This document shows positions 1-7,229 of a DNA stretch of 13,209 bases, piece by piece. Every line of letters starts with the position of its first letter. Position 1 is the first letter of the stretch. Where the stretch lies: assembly GCA_947624405.1 (NCBI GenBank), contig CANQKB010000039.1:1-13209 (forward strand), written 5' to 3'. This stretch comes from an uncultured Clostridia bacterium (GTDB lineage Bacteria > Bacillota > Clostridia > TANB77 > CAG-508). The notes beneath the pieces are model-generated. The model saw nothing but the letters and a program-made list of their open reading frames with translations, was not told the origin of the DNA and made no database searches. Made by a program: the position numbers and the translations under genes.

Positions 1-40
1 GAATTCTTAGTAATAAACTGAACATTATTACTAAGAATTC
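1..40. repeat. Perfect 16-bp inverted repeat (hairpin)
   Basis: GAATTCTTAGTAATAA at 1-16 is the exact reverse complement of 25-40, with an 8-base loop. It could be the terminator of a gene left of the window or a palindromic repeat. No T-run follows on the + strand, so a terminator role is uncertain. Confidence 0.6.
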
Positions 41-70
41 ACATACAATACATAAATTTTGAAAAAAATA

Positions 71-99
71 TTGACAAAAGAAAATGAAAAAGGTAAAAT
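71..99 (+). promoter_or_regulatory. Sigma-A-type promoter
   Basis: TTGACA at 71-76, a 17-base spacer, and TAAAAT at 94-99 make a near-consensus vegetative promoter. Transcription would start near 106. It either serves the pilin-like gene at 427 through a long leader of about 320 bases, or a short transcript ending near the hairpin at 252-290. Confidence 0.6.
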
Positions 100-154
100 A
101 AGAATATATTAAATTTGAGGACAAAATTTTTCTGAAAGGTAAAAAATTAAAGGG

Positions 155-232
155 GACAAAACTGAAGAAAATGCTAAAGTCCTTGATACTGTAAAGAAAA
201 AATCTAAAGGTGATTTAATATACAAAAAATAG
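155..232 (+). pseudogene. Possible C-terminal coding remnant
   Basis: This frame reads DKTEENAKVLDTVKKKSKG and then DLIYKK before a TAG at 230-232. It has a protein-like composition but no start codon, because a TAA stands in frame at 140-142. It follows the promoter at 71-99 and precedes the hairpin at 252-290. It may be the end of a decayed gene or chance. I do not recognise it. Confidence 0.2.
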
Positions 233-251
233 AATGTAAGGACAGATAGGC

Positions 252-290
252 TTTATACTGTTTTTTGAGTTGGTACAAAAACAGTATAAA
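252..290. terminator. Hairpin, possible terminator
   Basis: TTTATACTGTTTTT (252-265) pairs perfectly with 277-290 around an 11-base loop. The stem is AT-rich and the 3' side lacks a clean T-run, so it could be a weak terminator, an attenuator in the leader of the gene at 427, or a repeat. Confidence 0.4.
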
Positions 291-332
291 ATTTGCGATA
301 TGTCTTTCTTATTTTGCACAAACAATAAGAGA

Positions 333-374
333 GGTTTAGCAATTTATTTTCGCTAAACTACCTGAGAAAATGAT
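333..374. repeat. Hairpin plus copy of a dispersed repeat
   Basis: GTTTAGC at 334-340 pairs with GCTAAAC at 352-358. The stretch 346-374 matches the reverse complement of 10244-10272 at 27 of 29 positions (core CGCTAARCTACCTGAG), so it belongs to a repeat family that also occurs next to the cyclophilin gene. It lies 53 bases before the pilin-like gene. Confidence 0.6.
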
Positions 375-426
375 AAAATAAAACAGATATTAAAATTAAT
401 ATAAATAAAAGAAAGGAATGGTACAA

Positions 427-1470
427 ATGAAAAAAGAAGAAGGAATAACGTTAGTTGCGTTAATAATCACAATAATAGTATTAATCATATTAGCAGCTGT
501 AACGTTACAAACATTAGTAGTAGATGGAGTTTTAAATTTAGCGATGCAAGGCAGTATAAATTATGCACAAGCTCAAAGTAATGAGATAAGTATGCTAAAT
601 GAGATGAATGATAAATTGTACGATGTAACAAAAGAATTAGGCAATGATGGAGAAGAGCCAGACCCACCAGGTCCAACAGAACCAAGTGTAACTCCTACAC
701 CAGTTGATCCAAATCAACCACCAACAGATCAAAATAAAAAAATAGTTAATTTACAAAATGATGCAAATATAACAGAATGGGTACCTTATTATAATGATGG
801 TACAAATATATATATAATAAGTTGGGATAGTATACCAAAAGATACAGTAAGTGATGACATACAATCTAACAAGAATAGTGAAGGAACAGAAGTTACATGG
901 GATATGAATGAAGCTTCAGGAGCTGGACAAGAAGTAGTTGAAAGTGACTTTTGGAGAAAATATTTATATAAGACACCTTTAGATCATGAAAACTCTATTT
1001 GGTGCGAAAAACTTTTGAATACGTCTTATTGGACTAAGTTTTATAATAATAATTATGGAGTGGAGGCGATAGGAGCACCAACTTTAGAAATGTTCGAAGT
1101 CGCATATGATGCCAGATATGGAACTGAAGAAAAAGTAAGCTACAAGTGGACTTTTTTTGAAGGAGAAGGGAATGGATATTCCGTTGGAATGCTAGGCGAT
1201 GGAAAATTAACACATACAGAAGATAGAGCATTTTTTTTGGATGATAAAAACTATTTATTAGCATCACCTGATATTGCAACAGAATACTTCTTTGGCGATG
1301 GACCTCACTATACACGTTTTATTGGTGTTAGTCGTGATGGAGAACCAACAGAATGCTTAGGAAAAGGAAATCTTAGACCTGTAATCAAACTTAAAAGTAA
1401 TATAGGAATAAGAGATAATGGAACAAATTTAGAGTTATATGATACAACCACTGGAAAAACTGTAAACTAA
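427..1470 (+). CDS. Pilin-like surface protein with proline-rich linker
   Basis: The start at 427 is preferred over the ATG at 418: the ribosome binding site GAAAGG (411-416) lies 10 bases before 427 but touches 418. The protein has 347 residues. The N-terminus is KKEEGITLVALIITIIVLII, a prepilin/pseudopilin-like leader with a G|I cleavage point followed by a hydrophobic helix. The glutamate usual at mature position 5 is replaced by alanine. A Pro/Thr linker (about residues 78-102, with PTPVDPNQPP) leads to an extracellular-type domain ending in NLRPVIKLKSNIG, an ending I associate with secreted Clostridia proteins ending in a 'RPVVSLKSD'-type segment. It is probably exported and anchored by its N-terminal helix. 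The exact role is unknown. A small membrane protein follows at 1576. Confidence 0.8.
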   Translation: MKKEEGITLVALIITIIVLIILAAVTLQTLVVDGVLNLAMQGSINYAQAQSNEISMLNEMNDKLYDVTKELGNDGEEPDPPGPTEPSVTPTPVDPNQPPTDQNKKIVNLQNDANITEWVPYYNDGTNIYIISWDSIPKDTVSDDIQSNKNSEGTEVTWDMNEASGAGQEVVESDFWRKYLYKTPLDHENSIWCEKLLNTSYWTKFYNNNYGVEAIGAPTLEMFEVAYDARYGTEEKVSYKWTFFEGEGNGYSVGMLGDGKLTHTEDRAFFLDDKNYLLASPDIATEYFFGDGPHYTRFIGVSRDGEPTECLGKGNLRPVIKLKSNIGIRDNGTNLELYDTTTGKTVN

Positions 1471-1564
1471 AAATTATGAATAATATGAAAGAAACCAATA
1501 TAACAAAAAATCAGAAGAATATATATAATAGATAAAAGACCAGATATAGTCCATTTAAATATAC

Positions 1565-1570
1565 AGGAGG
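1565..1570 (+). promoter_or_regulatory. Ribosome binding site fixing a TTG start
   Basis: AGGAGG ends 5 bases before the TTG at 1576. The next in-frame ATG (1594) is 23 bases away, so the TTG is the likelier start. Confidence 0.7.
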
Positions 1571-1575
1571 TAAGG

Positions 1576-1980
1576 TTGAAAGATAATATAAGTATGAAAA
1601 AGAAGTTAAAAGTTATAGTTATTTGTGGGTTAATAATATTTTTGGTATTTTTAGTGATTATATATATTAAGAAAGCTACTTATTTAGAGGCAGAGGTGGT
1701 AAGACTTGAAGCAGATGCATTAAAAGTATTTAATACTCAATTTAGATATTACAATGGTAAGAATTTGAAAGGAACTGAAATAAAGGATTTAATTAAAGTT
1801 ATAATTTTATCAAATGAAGTGCATCCATATAACATTGTACAAGTGCAATGGGATGGGGGAACTTATGATAAAGATTATATAAATGAACTTGAAAATCAAA
1901 TAAATGAAGAAAAAAAATATAATGTTGAATGTGTATATGATGCAGGTAGAATATATCAAATTAATATATATGAAAAATGA
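1576..1980 (+). CDS. Small membrane-anchored protein, paralogue of the gene at 12738
   Basis: This 134-residue protein starts at a TTG. A basic N-terminus (MKKKLK) is followed by one transmembrane segment (about residues 12-32, VICGLIIFLVFLVIIYI) and a domain outside the membrane. The C-terminal domain contains FNTQFRYYNGKNLKG, then IKDLIKVI, and ends VECVYDAGRIYQINIYEK. The pattern (small N-terminal anchor, an F...F..Y.G...KG segment, then an LI-rich helix) resembles small proteins found near pilin-like genes in Clostridia, and here it follows one. The function is unknown. The C-terminal half is clearly related to the protein at 12738-13196. It converges on the spore protein gene, with a terminator between them. 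Confidence 0.8.
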   Translation: MKDNISMKKKLKVIVICGLIIFLVFLVIIYIKKATYLEAEVVRLEADALKVFNTQFRYYNGKNLKGTEIKDLIKVIILSNEVHPYNIVQVQWDGGTYDKDYINELENQINEEKKYNVECVYDAGRIYQINIYEK

Positions 1981-2012
1981 TATGCCTTATATTGTTAAGT
2001 AAAAAACATAGA

Positions 2013-2043
2013 AGAGGGTTCCTATTTCAGGAAACCCTCTTTT
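2013..2043. terminator. Bidirectional terminator between convergent genes
   Basis: AGAGGGTT (2013-2020) pairs with AACCCTCT (2033-2040), and CCT/AGG extend the stem with one bulged A. A T-run follows on the + strand. It serves the gene at 1576 and probably the convergent spore protein gene. Confidence 0.75.
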
Positions 2044-2053
2044 ATACTACAAC

Positions 2054-2230
2054 TTATTTGTTTTCTACGCTTCTATTTGCTATTTCTATTGCTTTAGATA
2101 CTACTTGTCCACAAACTTTTGAAGATACGTTTTTCCATCCGCCATCTCTTTTTACTTCGTCATATACACCAAGTTCTTTTGCAATTTCTTCCTTCAAATT
2201 ATCAGACATTAAAACAGATTTCTTAGACAT
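2054..2230 (-). CDS. Small acid-soluble spore protein, alpha/beta type
   Basis: This 58-residue protein has the ribosome binding site AGGAGG (2238-2243), 7 bases before its ATG. It contains LKEEIAKELGVYDEV, the first conserved helix of alpha/beta-type spore proteins, and ends with QVVSKAIEIANRSVENK, matching the second helix (…MVKRAIEIAEQ… in clostridial members). Such proteins coat and protect spore DNA. The middle part, KRDGGWKNVSSKVCG, is the clostridial variant (GW followed by a CG pair) rather than the Bacillus TSRQNGSVGG form. The gene stands alone and converges on the gene at 1576. It implies a spore-forming host. A forespore promoter is expected upstream (see 2260-2306). Confidence 0.85.
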   Translation of the reverse strand: MSKKSVLMSDNLKEEIAKELGVYDEVKRDGGWKNVSSKVCGQVVSKAIEIANRSVENK

Positions 2231-2259
2231 TTTTTAACCTCCTTAGCATGTGTTTAGTT

Positions 2260-2306
2260 TATTATTTGTAAAATTCATTAATTTATTACATGTATTATTT
2301 GTAAAA
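2260..2306. repeat. Pair of 14-bp direct repeats upstream of the spore protein gene
   Basis: TATTATTTGTAAAA occurs at 2260-2273 and again at 2293-2306, 33 bases apart. On the - strand each contains CAAATAATA, loosely like the CATACTA -10 box of forespore sigma-G promoters, with TGTAAT about 16 bases upstream of the copy nearer the gene. The promoter role is a guess; the repeat itself is plain. Confidence 0.4.
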
Positions 2307-2371
2307 AAAGTTAAAATTTGAAAAATAGGTATCTATATTAATTTTTTAAGGATGTTAAGATAACTAAAATA

Positions 2372-2515
2372 AAGCTTGAAAATAGTTGCTTTTAAATGAA
2401 TGTGTAATCAACTTAGTAGGAGTAAATCGAGTACAAATGGAGTAATTGGCATCTTAAAATACAGAAATGGAGATTTAAAACACCAAATGACCGTAAAACA
2501 ACTATTTTCAGGCTT
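2372..2515. mobile_element. Short inverted-repeat (MITE-like) element
   Basis: The ends AAGCTTGAAAATAGTTGCT (2372-2390) and AACAACTATTTTCAGGCTT (2497-2515) are reverse complements at 17 of 19 positions. The 144-base element has no coding capacity. Its left end recurs at 9960 in the same orientation. I see no clear target-site duplication. It fills most of the 342-base gap between the spore protein gene and the feoB remnant. Confidence 0.5.
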
Positions 2516-2572
2516 TTAGAAAAATTGCAAAATTATTAAAAGTGATTAGTAAAGTATATTTCTTGAAGTTTA

Positions 2573-3442
2573 TTAAAAAATCAAATTCCAAATTCCATTA
2601 GTAAATAAACAAATTATAATACCACACATTGTAGGAAGAAGGAATGAAACTATAGTCCATTTTATACTTTTTGTTTCTTTATATATTGAAATTAAAGTAG
2701 TGCTACAAGGAAAATGTAAGAGTGTAAATAACATTACATTTAATCCAGTAATAAAAGTCCATCCGTTTGCAATTAAAATATTAGAAATAGCCATAGTGTC
2801 GTTTAAATCAATAAGAGAGCTTGCAGACATATAGCACATCAAAATAATAGGAAGTACAATTTCATTTGCAGGTATGCCTAAAATAAATGCTGTTAAAATA
2901 TATCCATCAAGTCCCATAAGCTTAGCGAATGGATCTAAGAAATTAGCAATGTATGTTAAAACACTAGAACCACCAATAGATACATTTGCAAATAGCCAAA
3001 TAACAATTCCAATAGGAGCTGCAACTGATGCTGCTCTACCTAAAACAAATAATGTTCTGTCAAATATTGATCTTACAATAATCTTGCCAATTTGAGGTTT
3101 CCTATAAGGAGGAAGCTCAAGTATGAAAGAGGAAGGTGTACCTTTTAGAAGTGTTGCCGATATTAATTTTGACATCCATAAAGTTAAAAGTATTCCAAGT
3201 AATATAACTAAAACAACTGCAAGGGTTGAGAATATTGAAGCAAGCAAACCTGTAAAATAGCAACCGATGAAAATTGTTGAAACTGTTATAAGAAATGGAA
3301 AACGACCATTACATGGTACAAAGGCATTTGTTATAATAGCGAGTATTCTTTCCCTTTTTGAATCTATGATCCTTGTTCCAATTACTCCAGCAGCATTACA
3401 ACCAAAACCCATGCACATGGGAGTAACAAGTAGGTAGCTTTT
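2573..3442 (-). pseudogene. feoB: FeoB ferrous iron transporter, C-terminal part only
   Basis: About 290 residues match the membrane part of FeoB: MCMGFGCNAAGVIGTRIID (the conserved GFGCN motif), then NAFVPCNGRFP and the helices of the two gate regions, ending normally (…FTNGIWNLIF). The N-terminal GTPase domain (GxxxxGKS, about 170 residues), the linker and the first membrane helices are missing. The frame stays open upstream of about 3442, but the residues there are unlike FeoB and overlap the promoter and start of the divergent ttcA-like gene. I see no ribosome binding site before the ATG at 3418. It is most likely a remnant left by a rearrangement, not a working transporter. There is no CGG at the break, so the frameshifts seen elsewhere do not explain the loss. 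Confidence 0.75.
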
Positions 3443-3451
3443 AGGAAAGTA

Positions 3452-3480
3452 TTGATAATTTATAGTATTTGTGATATTAT
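3452..3480 (+). promoter_or_regulatory. Promoter of the ttcA-like gene
   Basis: TTGATA (3452-3457), a 17-base spacer and TATTAT (3475-3480), with TG one base before the -10 box (extended -10). It is very similar to the promoter at 4359. It also shows that the GTG at 3471 lies inside the promoter and is not the start. Confidence 0.75.
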
Positions 3481-3512
3481 TTTTAATAACAGTTAAAAAG
3501 GAGAGATTTTTT

Positions 3513-4346
3513 GTGGAAAGATATGAAGAAATAGAAAGGTCTATTATTACAAAATATCGTAAAAAAATATGGAATAAATTTACTGAGGGAATAAAAGAAT
3601 ACAATATGATACAAGAAGGCGATAAAATAGCAGTTTGCATGTCAGGTGGAAAAGATTCAATGCTTATGGCAAAGTGTTTGCAAGAGCTTCAAAAACATGG
3701 CAAAATAAATTTTGAATTAGTTTTTTTATGTATGAATCCAGGATATAATGAAATAAATAAACAAAAAATAATTTCAAATGCTAAACTTTTAAATATACCA
3801 ATTACAATGTTTGAAACAGATATATTTGATAGAGTAGCAGGGATATCTTTTCATCCTTGCTATGTATGTGCTAGAATGAGGAGAGGGCATTTATATGAAA
3901 AAGCTAAAGAACTAGGATGTAACAAAATAGCTCTTGGTCATCATTTTGATGATGTAATTGAAACAATACTTATGGGAATGTTTTATGGCGCTCAAATGCA
4001 AACAATGATGCCTAAAGTTAAGAGTACATCACATCCAGGAATGGAGCTTATTAGGCCATTATATCTTGTAAAGGAAGCGAATATTATTAGTTGGAAAGAA
4101 AAAAATGATTTACAATTTATACAGTGTGCTTGCAAAGTAACAGAGCGTTGTACAACGTATGATAATGGTGCTGTGAGCTCAAAAAGAGCAGAGATGAAAG
4201 AGCTTATAAAAAAGTTAAGGCAGATTTATTCAGATATTGATGTGAATATTTTTAGAAGTGCCCAAAATGTTAATCTTGATACACTTATTTCTTATCGAAA
4301 AGGAGAGTATACGCATTATTTTTTAGACGATTACGATAAAAAATAG
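3513..4346 (+). CDS. TtcA-type tRNA sulfurtransferase (PP-loop, Fe-S)
   Basis: This 277-residue protein starts at the GTG at 3513, with AAGGAGAG (3498-3505) eight bases before it. The PP-loop SGGKDS at residues 44-49 binds ATP and activates the target nucleotide. CYVC at 116-119, and cysteines 205, 207 and 213 (QCACKVTERC), are the likely ligands of the [4Fe-4S] cluster of this family. GHHFDD at 142-147 is the second conserved PP-loop family motif. TtcA 2-thiolates cytidine 32 of tRNA; close relatives modify other positions, so the exact target is not certain. It has its own promoter (3452-3480) and runs ahead of the lar genes, which have a separate promoter. It contains no CGG codon. Confidence 0.85.
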   Translation: MERYEEIERSIITKYRKKIWNKFTEGIKEYNMIQEGDKIAVCMSGGKDSMLMAKCLQELQKHGKINFELVFLCMNPGYNEINKQKIISNAKLLNIPITMFETDIFDRVAGISFHPCYVCARMRRGHLYEKAKELGCNKIALGHHFDDVIETILMGMFYGAQMQTMMPKVKSTSHPGMELIRPLYLVKEANIISWKEKNDLQFIQCACKVTERCTTYDNGAVSSKRAEMKELIKKLRQIYSDIDVNIFRSAQNVNLDTLISYRKGEYTHYFLDDYDKK

Positions 4347-4358
4347 TTATAAAAAGAT

Positions 4359-4387
4359 TTGATAATTTTTGTGTTTTATGATATTAT
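4359..4387 (+). promoter_or_regulatory. Promoter of the lar operon
   Basis: TTGATA (4359-4364), 17 bases, TATTAT (4382-4387), with TGA before the -10 box. It matches the promoter at 3452 at 25 of 31 positions. It lies between the ttcA-like gene and larC, so the lar genes can be transcribed separately. Confidence 0.75.
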
Positions 4388-4420
4388 TTAGAAGAAAAAT
4401 TCAAGAAAAGAGGAAAAAAT

Positions 4421-5620
4421 TTGAAAACCATATATTTTGATTGTAGCAGTGGAATAAGTGGAAATATGGCACTTGGAGCATTAACAGAAATAGTTGGAGA
4501 TGAAAAATATTTAAAAAATGAATTGAAAAAATTAAATGTAGAAGGATATCAAATTGAAATTTCCAAAAAAGTAAAAAATGGAATAACAGGAACTTTTGTA
4601 GATGTGATTTTGGAAAATGAGCATCACCATCATGAGAATGAAGTACAGAGTCATGAGCATCACCATGAACACAGAAATTTGAATGATGTAAATAAGATTA
4701 TAGACGAAAGTTCATTAGAACAAAAAGTTAAAGATTTAGCAAAACGAATATTTTTAAGAGTGGCAAATGCAGAGGCAAAAGTTCACAATAAGTCTTTAGA
4801 AGAAGTACATTTTCATGAAGTTGGAGCAATAGATTCAATTGTGGATATTGTAGGAACAGCAATATTAATCAATAAAATTAATCCAGATAAAATTATTTCA
4901 AGTGTGGTAAATGACGGATATGGATTTATTGAATGTGCTCATGGAACAATGAGTGTACCAGTTCCTGCAACAAGTGAAATTTTTGCAAATTCTAATGTAA
5001 AATTTAAACAAATAGATATAGATACAGAATTAGTAACACCAACAGGAGCAGCAATTATAGCTGAATTAGCAGACGAATTTGAGTTGCTTCCAGAAATGCA
5101 AAATGCTAAAATTGGTTGGGGAGTAGGTTCAAAAGATTTGAAAATACCAAATGTATTGAAGGCATATTATGGAGAAATAAAAAAAGAAGATGAAAGCATC
5201 GCTATAATGGAAACTAATATTGATGATTGTCAAGGAGAAGTTTTAGGTTATACTCAAGAAATTTTATTAAAAGAGGGAGCATTGGATGTATTTTATACAC
5301 CAATATTTATGAAGAAAAATAGACCAGCATATAAATTGACAGTTGCTTGCAAAAAAGAAGATGTATTTAAATTGCAGGACATAATCTTTAGAGAAACAAC
5401 TACAATAGGAATTAGATATCGTTATGAATACAAAACAGAACTTGAAAGAAATTTAAGTGAAATTGACACAAAATATGGTAAGTTAAAAGTAAAAATAGTG
5501 AATAATCAGGGTAATATTTTTACTTATCCAGAATATGAAAGCATGAAGAAGGTAGCAGAAAAAAATGGAATCCCGTTAAAAGAATTATATAAATTAGATG
5601 AACTTAAATTTGAAAAATAA
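4421..5620 (+). CDS. larC: LarC, nickel insertion into the pincer cofactor
   Basis: The 399-residue protein starts at TTG 4421, with AGAGG (4409-4413) 7 bases upstream. LarC inserts nickel into the pyridinium bis-thiocarboxylate nucleotide, using CTP, to finish the cofactor of lactate racemase. Visible marks are the N-terminal YFDCSSGISGNM (families usually have SGISGDM, so D to N here), a histidine-rich stretch at about residues 68-84 that fits nickel binding, EVHFHEVGAIDSIVD at 128-142, VTPTGAA, and the C-terminal domain beginning METNIDD with FYTPIFMKKNRPA. In Lactobacillus plantarum larC is read through a programmed frameshift as two segments; here one frame covers both. It has the normal length, its single CGG triplet (4915) is out of frame, and larB follows after 23 bases. 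Confidence 0.9.
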   Translation: MKTIYFDCSSGISGNMALGALTEIVGDEKYLKNELKKLNVEGYQIEISKKVKNGITGTFVDVILENEHHHHENEVQSHEHHHEHRNLNDVNKIIDESSLEQKVKDLAKRIFLRVANAEAKVHNKSLEEVHFHEVGAIDSIVDIVGTAILINKINPDKIISSVVNDGYGFIECAHGTMSVPVPATSEIFANSNVKFKQIDIDTELVTPTGAAIIAELADEFELLPEMQNAKIGWGVGSKDLKIPNVLKAYYGEIKKEDESIAIMETNIDDCQGEVLGYTQEILLKEGALDVFYTPIFMKKNRPAYKLTVACKKEDVFKLQDIIFRETTTIGIRYRYEYKTELERNLSEIDTKYGKLKVKIVNNQGNIFTYPEYESMKKVAEKNGIPLKELYKLDELKFEK

Positions 5621-5643
5621 TGCTAAAATGAAAGGCATGATAA

Positions 5644-6393
5644 ATGATGGAAGTAAAACAAATATTAGAAAAGTTAAAAAATGATAAAATAACTCTCGAA
5701 GAAGCCGAAAATGAAATAAAAAATAATCAATTTGAAGATTTAGGTTATGCTAAAATTGATCATAATAGAAAAGAAAGAAGCGGACAAGCTGAGGTTATAT
5801 TTTGTCAAGGAAAACCTAATGATTTTTTATGTAAAATCTATTCTACAATTTATAAAGAAAACGGTGAAGTATTAGGAACAAGAGCGAGTAATGAACAGTA
5901 TGAATTAGTAAAAAAGGAAATACCAAATGTAGTATATGATCCTATTTCCAGAATTTTAAAAATTGAAAAGTCAAAAGAAAAAATAGGGAATATTGCAATT
6001 TGTACAGGTGGCACAGCAGATATTCCAGTTGCAGAAGAATCGGCTCAAACGGCCGAATTTTTTGGAAATTACGTTGAAAGAATTTATGATGTGGGAGTAG
6101 CAGGAATCCACAGAGTTTTATCTCAAAGAGAGAAGTTAGAAAAAGCCAATTGTATTATTGCTATAGCAGGAATGGAAGGTGCTCTTGCATCTGTTATAGC
6201 AGGATTAGCAAAAGTACCAGTTATTGCAGTTCCTACATCTGTAGGATATGGAGCAAATTTTGGTGGAATGGCAGCACTTTTAAGTATGATTAATTCTTGT
6301 AGTAATGGAATTAGTGTTGTAAATATTGATAATGGATATGGAGCAGGATATATAGCAAGTCAAATTAATAAATTAGCAATGAAGGGGAAGTAA
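5644..6393 (+). CDS. larB: LarB, carboxylase/hydrolase of nickel-pincer cofactor synthesis
   Basis: This 249-residue protein starts at the ATG at 5644, 8 bases after AAAGG (5631-5635); the ATG at 5647 is an alternative. LarB carboxylates the pyridinium ring of nicotinic acid adenine dinucleotide and hydrolyses the product. The C-terminal half is PurE-like: ICTGGTADIPVAEESA at about 119-134, AGMEGALASVIAGL at 175-188, and VPTSVGYGANFGG at 196-208. The N-terminal part (LGYAKIDHNRKERSGQAEV) is typical of LarB. Four CGG triplets occur, all out of frame, and the frame is intact. It is followed by larE after 2 bases; the larE ribosome binding site lies inside the larB end. Confidence 0.9.
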   Translation: MMEVKQILEKLKNDKITLEEAENEIKNNQFEDLGYAKIDHNRKERSGQAEVIFCQGKPNDFLCKIYSTIYKENGEVLGTRASNEQYELVKKEIPNVVYDPISRILKIEKSKEKIGNIAICTGGTADIPVAEESAQTAEFFGNYVERIYDVGVAGIHRVLSQREKLEKANCIIAIAGMEGALASVIAGLAKVPVIAVPTSVGYGANFGGMAALLSMINSCSNGISVVNIDNGYGAGYIASQINKLAMKGK

Positions 6394-6395
6394 TT

Positions 6396-7215
6396 ATGAA
6401 CGAAATTAAAGAAAAGGAAAAGAAGTTAGAAGAATACTTAGCAAATCTTGAAAGTGTTGCTGTTGCATTTTCAGCAGGTGTTGACTCTACATTTTTGTTA
6501 AAAAAAGCAAAACAAGTTTTGAAAGACAAAGTAATAGCGATTACTGCTAAATCGTGTTCTTTTCCAAAAAGAGAAGTAGATGAGGCAATAAGGTTTTGTA
6601 AAGGAGAAAATATAAAACACATTATTGTGGAAAGTGAAGAATTGCAAATAGAAGGATTTGCAAGAAATCCAAAAAATAGATGTTACCTTTGCAAGAAGGA
6701 ACTATTTACAAAAATGAAAAATGTAGCAAAAGACAATGGAATTGAGAATATTGTAGAAGGGTCAAATATGGATGACAATGCAGATTATAGACCAGGATTG
6801 CAAGCTATAGATGAACTTGGAATAAAAAGTCCATTAAGATATGCACGGATTATATAAGCAAGAAATAAGAGAGCTTTCGAAAGAATTAGGACTTGATACA
6901 TGGGATAAACAGTCATTTGCTTGTCTTTCTAGTAGATTTGTGTATGGAGAAACCATAACTAAAGAAAAGCTTGCAATGGTAGATAAAGCAGAGCAATTGC
7001 TTTTAGATATGGGATTTAATCAAATTAGGGTTAGAATTCATGGTGAAAGTTTAGCTAGGATAGAGGTTGAAAGTCATGAAATAGAAAAATTAGTTAGAGA
7101 AGATGTAAGAGACAAGATTGTTGATGAGTTTAAAAAAATTGGCTTTAAGTATATATCCTTGGATTTGCAAGGATATAGAACAGGAAGCATGAATGAAATG
7201 ATGAGTGATAAATAA
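6396..7215 (+). CDS. larE: LarE, sulfur transfer to the pincer cofactor, with one +1 frameshift at CGG
   Basis: The ATG at 6396 follows AAGGGGAAG at the end of larB. LarE adenylates the pyridinium carboxylates and turns them into thiocarboxylates. The PP-loop reads FSAGVDST (about residues 25-32; SGG is SAG here). RCYLC (C96, C99) and the cysteine of SFACLSSRF suggest the three-cysteine LarE type that carries an Fe-S cluster rather than the single sacrificial cysteine type. The frame breaks at 6846: frame one reads SPLRYA then CGG and soon a stop at 6855. Skipping the C of CGG gives SPLRYAGLYKQEIRELSKEL, the family sequence (…PLREAGLTKQEIREL…), and runs to 7215. The total, 820 bases, is 3n+1, giving 272 residues, the normal length. 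No other defect is seen. See the CGG findings; simple inactivation is the alternative. Confidence 0.85.
6846..6849 (+). other. CGGA +1 shift site in larE
   Basis: The codon in the larE frame is CGG (residue 151). Reading CGGA as one unit, or skipping C6846, restores the frame and places glycine where LarE homologues have the conserved G of AGL. Confidence 0.75.
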
Positions 7216-7229
7216 AAGGGGGAAAAAAT

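Noticed and set aside
300..426. Riboswitch (c-di-GMP or preQ1) before the pilin-like gene
   Set aside because: I see hairpins but none of the conserved core sequences of these classes; part of the structure belongs to a dispersed repeat found elsewhere.
2372..2515. CRISPR array or tRNA gene in the repeat-rich gaps
   Set aside because: The repeats are paired inverted ends, not regularly spaced units, and no cloverleaf or tRNA consensus bases are visible anywhere in the window.
3471..3512. GTG at 3471 as start of the ttcA-like gene
   Set aside because: It lies between the -35 and -10 boxes of the promoter, so it would not be transcribed; the GTG at 3513 has a good ribosome binding site.
6841..7215. 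Second half of larE as a separate gene starting at ATG 6841
   Set aside because: There is no ribosome binding site before 6841, and the fragment starts in the middle of a conserved LarE segment.
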